NCBI GenBank assembly: GCA_038025085.1
Contig: CM076148.1
Coordinates: forward strand, 1,552,501 to 1,616,500
Reading direction: 5' to 3'
Length of the DNA stretch: 64,000 nt
Source of the DNA: Tetragonia tetragonoides
Lineage: Eukaryota > Streptophyta > Magnoliopsida > Caryophyllales > Aizoaceae
Shown piece by piece: positions 36,342 to 48,700 of the stretch. Positions within the stretch are counted from its first letter, which is position 1, and each line of letters starts with the position of its first letter. The notes under the pieces are model-generated. The model was not told the origin of the DNA, did no database searches, and worked only from the letters and a program-made list of their open reading frames with translations. The position numbers and the translations under genes are program-made.

Positions 36342-37085
36342 TGAGGTTGTTGGGAAGTTATCAAGTCACATAAAAAAGGAGTGCTATATGTGCATATTTT
36401 TGACATTGGTACGAATAATGGTACTACTTTTAAACCGAGTAATTTCCAATTTGGTGGTGTAATATAGTCTATAGACACTGAAGACTTTCCTTTTTGGCAT
36501 CTGACTTAATGTTAGCTATAGGCTATGGCAGGGCGTTTGTTTTTGAAGGTAAGTTGTGTATGTGCCTCAGTGTGGATAAATAAAGGAAAATTGGCGTTCT
36601 TTGAGAACCTTTGAGAAGGTTATTGGATTATTGTTAGGCAAAGCATAGGTGTACATGATTAGAATGTAAACCACTGGAATTAATGTGGAATAGGGGATGG
36701 ATTTAAAAAATTATTAAGTATTCAAATTTTGTGAATGGTTGTGCTTTGAGGTATGGATTAGTTTTGATGGATGGTGTATAGGTGACTTAATTTGGCATAT
36801 CTTGGGTATATTAATGCTAGAGTTCTGTTACTATGAGAGATTTCTGTGAATTTGGCACCTTTGTTTATTTGGGCGTGTTAATATCATAGATTTATTTTAA
36901 TAGAGTTATAGGAGATTGGTTTTGTGAGCATGAAGTAAATCACTGAAATTTACTGTGTCGAGGATTTCTGAGGTTCGGCATATGGTTATGCTTGTGAATT
37001 GTGTAAATCGTTGAGATTATGGGAAAAGGGAGTCAATTGAAGGGATACATAAACGATTACCTTTGATCCATGGCGGTGGACAGTC

Positions 37086-37250
37086 ATCAACATTACATCA
37101 ACATTACCCCAGTGCCTCCAAAGAGGCTCCTGCCTAGGCAGGGTAAGGGGGGGTCGGTTGTACGCAGCCTTACCCCTGTGAGAGTCTCACAGAGAGGCTG
37201 TTTCCGTTTGACCCGAGATCCGAAGTGCGACGACCATCGACAGTAAAGTA
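37086..37250 (-). mobile_element. Diverged SINE, Au/TS-like relative
   Basis: The plus strand shows CTGCCTAGGCAGGGTAAGG, GTACGCAGCCTTACCCCTGT and GAGAGGCTGTTTCCG, the complement of the SINE core seen at 4085 and 45562. The tail is ATTAC/CATCAA rather than clean CAA, and the left boundary shows ACATCAACATTAC twice. Confidence 0.6.
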
Positions 37251-37495
37251 TTGATAATAACAGCATTGGGATTTTGGAATTTGTGTTTCTTTTTCTTTTT
37301 TTTAATATTTTATGTAAAGAGCCGTTGAGGTAGTCCAATTCCGTCGTAGGTGAAAATTTTATGCAGCTACTACGTGGGATGTCCAAAAATCTTATACTCA
37401 TTCTCTTTTATATCACTGCAGATGTGGTTCGTTGTAACTTCAGAGATTAGTTCTGCTACTATTGGTATTTCAATTAGTGTTCATGTGTTATGGAC

Positions 37496-37617
37496 CAAAG
37501 AGGAGGACCATCCCAATTAGGTGGTAGAGCCCCTTTGGTCTATAAACCCCATATTGGTTGCCCATACAACCATGCGGGACAAGTCCCATACCTTGCAACT
37601 GATTTCAGTCCATAACA
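37496..37617. mobile_element. 122-bp solo-LTR-like insertion (TRIM candidate), TSD TCATG
   Basis: The element starts TGTTATGGAC and ends GTCCATAACA, that is TG...CA with a 10-base inverted repeat. It is flanked directly by TCATG at 37491-37495 and 37618-37622. A TG...CA end with a 5-bp duplication is what an LTR leaves after recombination, and the size suits terminal-repeat retrotransposons in miniature. No internal domain is present. A small DNA transposon is the alternative. Confidence 0.65.
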
Positions 37618-39000
37618 TCATGTCAATTTTTGGAGTACGTGGAATCTAAGGGTTTGCATTGAATCTTCTAAAATTTGGACTTGGAAGTGGGGTTGCATGT
37701 TGAGCTGGCCGGTGAGAGAAAACTTCTCCAAATTAGGTGGTAAATCTTTTGGATTTATATTGAAAAGAAAGTTTGATTTTGGAATGTTAGTGAAATAGGT
37801 GATATGTACAAGGCTAATGTGATCAAGTAAAAGGAAAGGAGTAATGAATTAGAACACGAATAAATAGGTTAGGGTTAAGGAGTATGAGTTAGTAGATGAA
37901 TGACTGTAATTTACTTGGGGAAAAAGGAAGAATAAATTGAGATTGGAAATTTTAGTGGAATAGGGAATGATGGTGTCTTATGAAGGAAAGAGAAACAGGT
38001 AAAAGAGTTATGGATGTAGGTTTGTTTATATGTGTGGGAAACTAAGGGATAGTTTCTATAGAAACGGTTACAAATTCCTCTCATGAATTTTGGTGCCATT
38101 ATTCCAACACAGTTCACCAAAAAAGAACATACCCAAAGATAATAAGAGAAACAAAAAATTGATTTTATGTGGGGGCGTTAAATAGCTACGTAAGGTTCAA
38201 CCATTAGTTAGTGATGGCATTCGATCATTAATAAAATGAAGAGAACATGAATGACTTGATTATGTGATAAGGATTTTGGAAATGTTAAGACTTGAGGGCT
38301 ATCAAGGACGCATTATAAAAATGTATGCTGCTTAGTTTTTTCTTATCATCTTGCTGCTGCTTTAGTTTAGTTGTGAAACATAATTTTAACATTGGATTTA
38401 ATAAACAATTGTACTATGTGAAGGGATTGGTAATGGAAACTAGGTTAATAGTGTGTTTGAGTTCATGATTTGATTTCAAATATCAGCAATTGAATTGTGG
38501 AATTTGAATGTTGTGATTCTATTACAATTGCGTTGTCTGGCAAATCTTTACTCCAACAATCTAATCTCGCACTTTAGATTTCCCTATAATTAGCTTTGGA
38601 CTCGCATTCTTTTTACCTTCTTTATTTCTAATTGATGCTTCTTATTTTGAAACATAGGCAAATAACCTGGTAAGTAGAACTATTCAATCTTCCTTCTTTA
38701 GCAAGAATGTGTAAATTAGGATATAATTGAGATGAAGCTAAGTAAGTAGTATGTTTCTTTAATAAGAATTCAATGATTCGAAGATTCAAAGTGGAACAGC
38801 AAATGTATGGTTTATTCAATTGATTTGCATGAATTACTGAGATTTCTAAGATGTTTTAGATATATCTCTAGTATTCTAATTGATATTCAATTTATTATTT
38901 TTAAGAGTATTTGTTATTCAACTCTCGGCTCTTGTTGACGTGTGTTTTGTTTGTTTCTTTGTTCCTTCTTACGGATCGAACCTGTGACGTTTCATTGAAA

Positions 39001-40723
39001 ATGGGGAGCAGACATTGTGGCATCACTGACATGTTTGTTGATCGTTGTGGCTAGAGGAGATCCTCAGCGCTCACCTAGGAGTTTTAGACTCAGTTTTTAG
39101 TTAGTTGCAAGATAACAATTGTAATAGTAGTAGTAAAGCTTATTAAGTTTATAGCTCACTTACTTAAATCTCACTTGTTTATGTTTGGTTGGTATAAGTT
39201 GACAAGTCTTGCACTCATTCATATGAGTGAGTGTGGCGGTGACACTCCAAATTTTGGTTGTAAGTCTTCCGTTGTTTGGAGTGTTAGATTACACTGTTGT
39301 AATTTTCTATTTAAGCAGGTTTTTAGAAAGTCGATAACTTTGGATGTTTATTTTCAAATTGTACTCTGCCGGATTTTCGACTCCGTTTTTAACTACTCCA
39401 TTTTAGTAGAAAATCTGAGGTATTGCAGTGGTTATGGACATATAGGAAATTTCATTGCGGTTTCTTCAAGCAAGCCATATAAGTTGGTAGGCCAATGCCC
39501 AAGTATGTACAGTCAATGCCCATGTATGAGTTTTGGCGAACTATATCGGCCTTTGAGCTTCATCTTAACCAAATAAATAATCAATAAATCTTAAATAACA
39601 GTTAAATTGATACAACCAAAAATAGAAAATTATGGTAGTTACGAGACAAAGGAGTACAAGGGACAAAAGTTATTCAAATTTTAGATTTCCTAGTTGCCCA
39701 TCATTTAGTTGGCAATATACAGTTGCAGGGGAAAGTGAGAGAGTTGAGAGACAAATTTGTGCGTCCCCCCCCCCCCCTCCTTTCTCTTAAAGGAGGCAAC
39801 TTGTTCATGCAAGCACCAATGTGAAACCCTCTTTCCATAGGAAAATGCATGACCAAAATATTGCTACAAGAAGATTTTTTAGCCGGTTGTAACTCGGTGC
39901 TTATCAATTAGATATACTCAGTGGTTATAAGTAAGTTTTACGATTTTCATACAAGAGATCGTTTGTACAGTTTTAAACCCTTTCACGTGACATCCACTTC
40001 ATGAAATTTTTCATCAGTTTTCACTAGTGTTTATGAGATTGTTCTTCTCATGTCATTTTAAGTTCAGATCAATCCGATTCAATTTAATTTTTTTTTTAGT
40101 AATCCGTTACAATTTACTTCAATTCACATTTAAAATTATCATTCAACAAATTTTTAATACTACTGAAAAAATCATTAGAACATTTCAATTGATACTTACA
40201 AATGAACTCAATTTTGCAGGGGTTTTTACAAGTTTTGATAAAAGACTAAAGGTCAGGCAAAAAAATTTAATTTAGACCTCTTTAGTTCTATTAGGTGGCA
40301 TTACTAAAGAAATGGAAATCCCATCTACATGAGCTCAATATGCACAACACGCTTCAACAGCTCCTCAAAACTAACTTCCAAACTCCACACAACAAAAAGA
40401 ATGGATACATAGTTACATAGATTACATTTATGTACAATTGCACCTCGCGTCAGAAAGAAAAGAGAAAAATGTACAACTAACCCCAACTTCTACAAGCCCC
40501 CGCAAACGAAAAAGAAAAAGAATACCGAGACGGGCATATCTTGTGTATGAAACGTGAGAAAGAAAGCCTTTTAGAAGAGCTACCATTCTTGTTATGAGCG
40601 ACATGCTTATCTGGCTGGACACTGGAGTTGGTGAACTCAATAGAAGTGCGAAAATCCTGCTAAATATATACTCTTGGCAACACAAGCAACTGGAAATAAG
40701 TTGCCAATCAAAAATTTCCATCC
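39001..40723. other. Intergenic between the repeat block and the GON4L-like gene
   Basis: AT-rich, with a C run near 39767-39778 and no recognisable gene. The open frame at 39175-39576 has no sequence I recognise. A stretch near 39220-39260 (GAGTGTGGCGGTGACACTCC) forms a perfect-looking short hairpin of unknown meaning. Confidence 0.4.
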
Positions 40724-43700
40724 TTACTTGATGCAATTGGCGTTTTCAACAGCCAAATCTGTTCTAGAAGGGGACGGACGTTTTGAGGTTTGCCTTTTAG
40801 ATTTCCTTAGTGAAGGGAGAAAGGGACCTGGCTGAGACATATTGATTCCTGGCTCACCCAGCTGTGTATTTTTCGTACTTGGTGTTGCTTTCTTGCAGTG
40901 TCTGTTGGGATTCAATGGAGCTGAAATTCCTTCAGCAGAGCTCTGTGCATTCTTTGTTCTGGATTGTGGTAAGCAATGATGAGAATTCAAACTTAACCAA
41001 GACCTTCTTGTGCTGCCTTTCCTTGGCCCCATTGTATCCGACCTAGGAGTTCTTTTTCTTTGCGCGCGTATCCCTTCAGAAACTTCACAAGGATATGCTT
41101 TTGAGAGCTGACCATGAACCTCAGTGCTAAGACCTGAACCTGCTTGCTCCTGATTCAAAGCAAATGATACTCGGAAAGTGAGATGAGACATAAAGATGGA
41201 GACTGATGCACTGCTTTAAAGTTACTCCTCATAGCCTAGGTAAGGATTTAACAAAACAGAGGTTAAAAGCAGAACAAGAAAAGAAAATGAAAAGGAGCTT
41301 AGAATACAACTAGAGGAATAAATAGTCCAGAACTGGAGCAACATTCTTTTCTTTCTTTGGGGGGGACGGGCTGAGGAGGTAAACAGCGGTGGTTGTGAAA
41401 TATTGAAATGCAAGTAGAACATAGTTCAAATAAGCAGCTAAAGATGCAAAATACTAGCTTCGGTGTGCGAGGGGTAAAGGAAAGACTTGATGGTCATGCG
41501 GCCAAATTATGGCAGGCAGATTCAGGAAATGGCAGAGAAATCTTAGCCCCAATAGATCATCTTGGTTTAAAATAAGATGAATGTAATGAGGACATCCACA
41601 ATCCGGACCAACTATATCTTCAAAAGACATTCAATCATACGCAGCAAAACTATCAATTCTGTGTATCTTTGCATTTTTAGATTGAAATGAAATTTTAGAT
41701 GTCAAATATAGTAAGAAACATCTCCAATTGACTACAATAACTGCATAATCAAGGGGAAGATCTACAAATTCCACCAACCACCTAACACAGGGACATGCAT
41801 CTTAGCAACTACATGAACACAAAAAATGCCAAAGTTTCTTTTTCCTAATGTTAAGTAGGTTACCTTATCACGTGCATTGATGGTCTGTTCATTGTCTGAT
41901 CCTTCTCCTTCGGAATCCGCCATTTCTTCACATTCAAACTCCACACCTTCCATTTCCTCGTCAGAATCACTCAACTCTTCCTGTTCCATCACTATACCTG
42001 AAAGCAGCTGGTCACCGACATTATCATTCATACATGCACCAGAACTGTCATCCAGGTTTGGCAACAACAGAGCAGAATTGGCAGAACCAGATTTCTCCAT
42101 ATGTCTATTTGTAGTGGGACCTGCAGGATCATGACCAGCAAGCTGCGAATATTGACAATGGATGTCAATTCTCTCTTTTACACCTTCAACCAATTCTGCT
42201 GCATTTACTGATGAAACTACTACATCTCCTCCAGCCCCTTCACAATTTGAAACTTTTCTCTTCCTCGATGCAGAACTTAGCTGGATATCCAAGTCCAAAT
42301 CATTTGCATCAGCACTAGGACCAGGTCGACTAGTAGCAGCAGCCACCTGAGCAGCGGTAGCGCCAGCATGATAAACAATGTTGTCTTCCATAAATCCATC
42401 TCTAGAAAGTTCTAGATCCGTTGACAGTATGGGGCCAGTTGGGCCAGCAGCTACGGAGTTAATATTTAAGTTGTTTGTCCTTTGTAAAAGGGGATGAAAA
42501 TCTAGACTGGATGAGGTTGGAGCAGTTTCGTTAGACTTGAAAGGTTTTAACCTACAACCAAGTGGGCTAGCTGGACCTGGATTCTGAAGAGTGAAGTTTG
42601 AAACTGGAAAGAAACTAAACGTAGGAATCCTACTAGAACTGCTCGACGGATAGCATGGTAAATGCCCCTCTTCAAGGGTTCGGAACAGTAAAGGATGCAT
42701 TTGAGGATCCAAGTCGGACCCCCTTTCGTTGGAAAGACATCCATTCTTCAGGAGTCCGCACTTCTGTGAAGACATGCTTGAGACAGTGGGATTTATAGTT
42801 GTGTCTTGGACAGGCTTTACGAAATTTGAAGTGCAGTTCACAACAGTAGAATCACAATCTGCAGTTTGAGGCCTAGAGCCAGTGGCAACACCCGCAATGG
42901 ATGGTCCAAGCTGGGAACTTCTGAGAAACTCCTGAGGTATAATTCGGGCTGCAGGTGGAAGTTTCACAGGAGGTAATTCAGGTGCTAATTTAACTAAATT
43001 AGAAACACCATGCTTTTGAGTTTTATGTGAACGCATCAGAGACTCAGAAACAAAGGGTTTTGAGATTGACTTAGAAGTTGCATAGCTGCGAGCTATGTAA
43101 GGTTGGACAGATTTGCAATGCACTAAACTGGAATCTTCTGGTGCAGGTGAGACCTCATTAGCGCAGCCTTTCTCGAACGGAAATTCTTGGCTCCTGTGGT
43201 TATCTCTCGCCTCCTGGACTTCAGGCAGGCATCTCTCAGCTGATAAATCTCCGGGCAGGCATCTAGTTCTAAGGCTGGAGGCAGAGATTTTGAAAGAAAC
43301 CATTCCAGAGGAAGTCGGAGTCCAATCAGCCAAAAAAGCTTCATGAAGATATGCTTCATTATCATTTTCCACACAGTCCTCTCCACTTCCATTCTGGCCA
43401 CCCGAAAATTCAGTTTGATCGTCCTTCATAAATTAAAAGGTGATCATGTTAAAAGTTTGTTTACACAGAGAAATACAATATGTACATCAGTATATTCAGT
43501 ACATCACCAAACTTGTAATAGTTTATAAATCAGATATCACAAAATTTTGCAGTACTAGACCACATTCAAGAGCTAATATACCGCAAAACTCAATTAGATC
43601 AGTACAATGTTGTCCAAGCTTAAACTCCATAAAACTCTGCATTAGAATGCAAGACAAAGTTTAGCAAACCAACTCTGGTAAATCCCATAGCGCCAAACAC

Positions 43701-45718
43701 TACAGTTGGATTATCATGTGTGCATGCTGACTCATAAATTTAAATAGCCCCATGGCCCCCATTGACTATAAGACTACAATACTCTATATATAGAAAATCA
43801 GTCAGAAGTGTCAAAATGGCATCCATAATGTCAGAAAACAATGAAGTTGAAGATTAAGAGCCATCCCACAGTACAGTACTACAGAGCATATACATGATTT
43901 TGCCCTCTGTAAGTCATGAAGAAGATATAAGTGTCATCAAACATGTGCATTAGGTGCTTCTCTCCCTTCCTCTAGTATCTCCCTAAATGAGTGTCTGTGT
44001 TCGAGAGTTTCAGTTGCAAAGACTGGAGTGCGTGCAACTTTTTATTCTGGAGTTTATGCAACTTACCTCTTTCTCTGATCCAGTTGGAGAGTTTTCCACG
44101 ACTGCAGCTTTGCTTCTCCTCCTATTTGATTCATATACCCGCCGTTTCTCCTTCTTAGTTGAGTCCCCTTTGTATGATTTCTGAGTCCCAACAGCAACGC
44201 GCCACTGTCGGCAAAGCAAGTTGGGATCCCTATAAGGGACAATAAACTTCCACACTGACGTCCAGTCAAGTTTGAATGTCTTCAGTCCCTAAGTTATTTA
44301 CAAGCAGAAGCAGTACAATAAGATACCCACGCATCACCAAGCAATTTTGTTCTGCAGGGGCAGGGGACATTGATAATATGGCTAGTAATAAATATATAAT
44401 ACCTCATCAATACGAGCTTTTTCCTCCTCTGTGAGTGGTGACGTTTTCATCTTCCTTACTGCCTGAATGAAGCCAAGAGAGCAGTTTAATATTTTTTTAA
44501 ACAATTTTGCATTGAAATAAGGGCATGCAATTATATCCAGAATCTGCATATTGGAGATTTATACCACTATTGAACTGGTGTTTGAATTATTATTTTTTTG
44601 CATTGAAATAAGGAGTTGTATCTTGATTGGCTGCTGTCCTCTTACCCACCAAGCCCTCTCACTTCACTGGAGGGCATCTTAGTTGGTCTGCAGACGGCAA
44701 GTTTCAGGGGCAACTCCCTACTGACTTAGTTATTGTGTTTCCATTATGTTACAAAACTGTTTCCCTAGTCCGTCTTTTCTGCTGTTTATCATTTTACCCA
44801 GACCACTTTCAAACTTGTTACCATGAGTATATTGCTCCATTCATTGAATGCAAGTGGAAAACACCAAATGTACTATTAATATGATTGGAAGCAGACAGCT
44901 CAAAGCATTAACTTTCATAAAATTGAAAGTTATCCCTTCTCTGGATTATGCAGCAAAAGTTTAGGGTTCTGTTGATGTGCCAGATCTAAACATTTATTCT
45001 GGCAGTCTTTCTGTAACTAATAGAGATGTTTAGCAATCTTTTATGAGTGATTAAGGCTAGGTGGCACTACTTTATCAGAGGTCTTCCATCAGTCCGGTTC
45101 CTTCATGCTTTGTGTCGTGATTTCATATCATAATACATTTAATGTCCCATGTCCTCTACCCAGGTTAGTTTATCACTTCAAAAATGCTCCTCTGAGACCT
45201 CTCTAAGGAGCAAAATTAAATTTCAGCACAATAGCACTATCAAAAAGAAATATCAAAACTAGAATGTAATTGTCGCACAAGTTAGAAGGACAGTAAAAAG
45301 TAGAATAAAAGAATGATGATCTAACCATTTCTTCCAGACAACCATATGAATAAAGATACTACCATAACAATGAAAAATAACCCGTATAAATATTTGTTGT
45401 CCTCAAAGGAATTGAATGTATACCACAAAGTACGTCCTCATTGAATTGAATGGTACCTTTATTGGGTTTTCAGGTGCTTTGGATGAGGAGCGATTTTTTG
45501 CACGTACAAATATCTGTGACATACCAAAAGATGTCATGTAACATGAATACCATGTCTATTACAACAACAACAACAACCCAGTAAGTATCCCGCCTAGGGC
45601 GGGGTCTGGGGAGGTCCAGATGTACGCAGTCTTACCCCTAACTAGTCACCTAGTAGAGAGACTGTTTCCGAAAGACCCACAAAAACTTCTTTTTTTTTTT
45701 TCAAAAGCATTTGCAAAA

Positions 45719-45763
<45 letters not shown>

Positions 45764-48700
45764 GAAAAGCGCATGCAATAAAGAAGAAAATAAAGAACGA
45801 GCAAAAGAGTGAGAGGAAGAAAGTATAACCAAACTAGAAAATAAGATTAACAAGAATAGGATAAAACGAAGAAAACAACTGCAAGTTAGAAAGATACCGC
45901 AAGCTCTAGTTCCTAGGCAATGCACAAGTATAGCCTATCGAGGATCCTCAATACGACTCCTACTACGCCAAATTTTCCTATCTAAGGCTAAGTCCTCGGT
46001 AAGCTCTAAAAGGGTCAAATCCTGCCTGATTACCTCTCCCCAACTCTTTTTCGGACGCCCTCTTCTTCTCTTACAATCCCTAAGTATAATTTTCTCCACC
46101 TTCTCACCGGGGCATCTTGATGTCTCCTCCTAACATGCCCAAACCACCTCAGTCGCGTCTCTCGCATCTTGTTGTCAATGTCGGTCACTCCCACCTTGTC
46201 TGTCATCACTTCATTCCTAATTTTATCTCTTCTTGTAGAATTGCACATCCAACGAATCATCCTCATCTCAGTCACCCGCATCTTTTGCACATGTACCTGC
46301 TTCACCGGCCAACACTCTGCCCCATATAACATAGCTGGCCTAACGGACGTACAATAGAATTTACCTTTCAATTTGAGCGGAATTTTCCTGTCACATAGAA
46401 CTCCCGTCACACTCCTCCATTTTATCCAACCTGCTCTGATACGATGGGTCACGTCGTCATCAATATTGCTGTTGCCCTGAATGATTGACCCAAGATACTT
46501 GAAACAATCCTTCTTCGGTACAACTTCAGTACCAATCTTAATCTCTACGTTTGAGGCAACCCTATCTACCGTGAAGTTGCAGTCCAAGTATTCAGTCTTT
46601 GTCCGACTCAATTTAAAGCCCCTTGACTCTAGTGTATCCCGCCAAAGTTCTAGTTTGGCATTAACACCTTCTCTTGTCTCGTCTATCAAAACAATGTCAT
46701 CAGCAAACAACATGCACCAAGGCACATCCTCCTGGATAGTCTTCGTGAGCTCGTCCATAACTGTCGCAAACAAAAAAGGGCTCAAAGATGATCCCTGATG
46801 TAACCCAATATCTATAGAAAATTGCTCAGTATCCCCTCCTGTAGTCCTGACCCTAGTCCTTACTCCTTCATACATATCCTTAATAACTCGAATGTAAGCG
46901 ACTGGAACTCCCTTGGCTTCCAAGCACCTCCACATAACTTCCCTGGGTACTCGGTCATAAGCCTTCTCCAAATCAATGAAAACCATATGCAAGTCCCTTT
47001 GTCTATCTCTATAGTACTCCATAGAACGTCTAAGCAGATGAATCGCTTCTGTTGTTGACCTCCCTGGCATGAGTCCAAATTGGTTCTCTGATATGAGAGT
47101 ACTCTTCCTTAGTCTCTTCTCAATTACTCTCTCCCATAACTTCATGGTGTGACTGAGTAACTTAATACCTCTGTAGTTGTTACAACTTTGAATATCTCCT
47201 TTGTTCTTGTATAGGGGAAACAAAGTGTTGTGCCGCCACTCCTCCGGCATCCTTGCAGATTTGAGGATCGTGTTGAAAAGTCTGACTAACCAAGATAAAC
47301 CTTCTTCCCCCAAACTCTTCCATACCTCTATGGGTATCTCATCAGGTCCTACTGCCTTTCCACTCTTCATCTTCCTCAAAGCCCCTTTGATTTCGTCCTT
47401 CGTAACACGGCGACAAAAGCTGTAGTTACTATGTTGCTCGGACGTGCTAAGATCTCCCAAAGAAATGTCTGCATCCCCAACGTTGTTAAAAAGCTCATCG
47501 AAATACCTATGCCACCTTCTCTTAATGTCCACTCCGTCCACAAGAACTCATCCCGCCTCATCCTTTATACAACGAATTTGATCCAAATCTCTAGTCTTCC
47601 TCTCCCTAACTCTCGCCAACCTAAAGACCTCTTTTTCTCCCTCCTTGGTTTCCAATTTTTGGTACAAGCTCTCATATGCTTTGTTTTTGGCTTCTGCAAC
47701 TGATCTCTTTGCCTCCTTCTTTGCCGTCTTGTAAACTTCTCGCTTCATCGCCCTTTCATCATTTGTAGTGCTATCCATTAGAGCTTTGTATGCAACCTTC
47801 TTAACCTTCACTTTGTGCTGAATATCCTCACTCCACCACCATGATTCTTTCTTGCAACTTCCCATCCCCCTTGAAACTCCTAAGGTCTCCTTCGCAGCAT
47901 TTCTAATGAGATCTGCCACTCCCTTCCACATTTAGCTCGCATCTCCTTCTTGTTTCCATAAGCTATCCGACTCGACCTTGGTCCTAAATTGACTCCCCGA
48001 AGTTCCTCTAAGATTCCACCACTTAATTTTGTTAAACTTAGGTACACTTCTCTTCCTCTTCCACCCCTTCACGTTAAAGTCTAAAACGACCATTCTATGT
48101 TGGGTTGACAAACATGCACCAGGTAAAACCTTACAATCCGTACAAAATTTTCGATCTCCACGTCTACCTAGAATGTAGTCAATTTGAGTCTTAGCAATAC
48201 TGCTCCTGAAAGTAACTAGGTGCTCATCTCTTTTACTGTAGAAGGAGTTGGTTACCACAAGATCATACGCTGTCGAAAAGTCTAATATCGATGTCTATTA
48301 AGCATGCTAAATACCATGTCTATTAAGCATGCTAATTTATCCAATAAGAAACAAGATGATATCCCATGCTTCTTTTAAATCCTGACATGCAAAACAAAAT
48401 CAAAGCCAACAAAGAAATCCATCACCAGATGCATTCATTTTTTCAATTTTATTCAGCAATGTCTAACACAAGCACCCTATATTGCTTGAATCCTGGCCGT
48501 ATGGATCCAACGACAACAAAATGTTTGGCTGTCCTAGGCAAAGATTGCAGCTTATTCATAGGGAAATTTACATTCTTATCCCAGAAAGTATATTGGAAAA
48601 CTAAAGTACACTGCATCACCTTACACCCACCAGAGTTACAGTGATAACCAATGGTCCCAGCACTGAAAGCCATTCTACTTCCACATAAAGAACATTCTAA

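Larger units (their letters stand above)
16900..39000. repeat. About 22-kb block of degenerate, mutually similar non-coding modules
   Basis: Long segments recur in the same orientation. Module A: 17640-17860 and 30950-31140. Module B: 17910-18535, 31185-31800 and 33540-33985. Module C: 18640-19170 and 31890-32460. Module D: 19530-19945, 27905-28285, 33985-34350 and weakly 36900-37080. Module E, around GTTAGTGATGGCACT and GAGAACATGG: near 20845, 28465, 29090, 29800 and 36215, with a weaker copy at 38210. The order A-B-C is kept in the two main copies. Short phrases such as GGAATGTTAGTGAAAT and GGTTTGATCA recur throughout, suggesting an older, shorter unit. There are no long ORFs outside the inserted LINE, and no terminal repeats or coding signature of a known transposon. 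Confidence 0.7.
45562..48309 (-). mobile_element. 5'-truncated RTE-type LINE with SINE-like (TTG)n 3' end
   Basis: The element lies in intron 4 of the GON4L-like gene, on the same strand, with its 3' end 48 nt from the exon 5 acceptor. From the 3' end (plus coordinates rising) it has a (CAA)n tail, the SINE-like core CGGGGTCTGGGGAGGTCC / TGTACGCAGTCTTACCCCTA / GAGAGACTGTTTCC (45590-45675), T runs including T42 at 45721-45762, then coding remnants up to about 48290. It is truncated inside the endonuclease. The SINE-like tail sits inside the same pair of duplications, so LINE and tail were inserted as one unit. Confidence 0.85.

Noticed and set aside
39220..39270. Hairpin GAGTG...CACTC as a possible terminator or regulatory RNA
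   Set aside because: Short inverted repeats of this size arise by chance; no conserved element recognised.
45701..45925. 74-aa minus ORF ending in a Lys run
   Set aside because: It ends in T42 and lies in the LINE 3' region.
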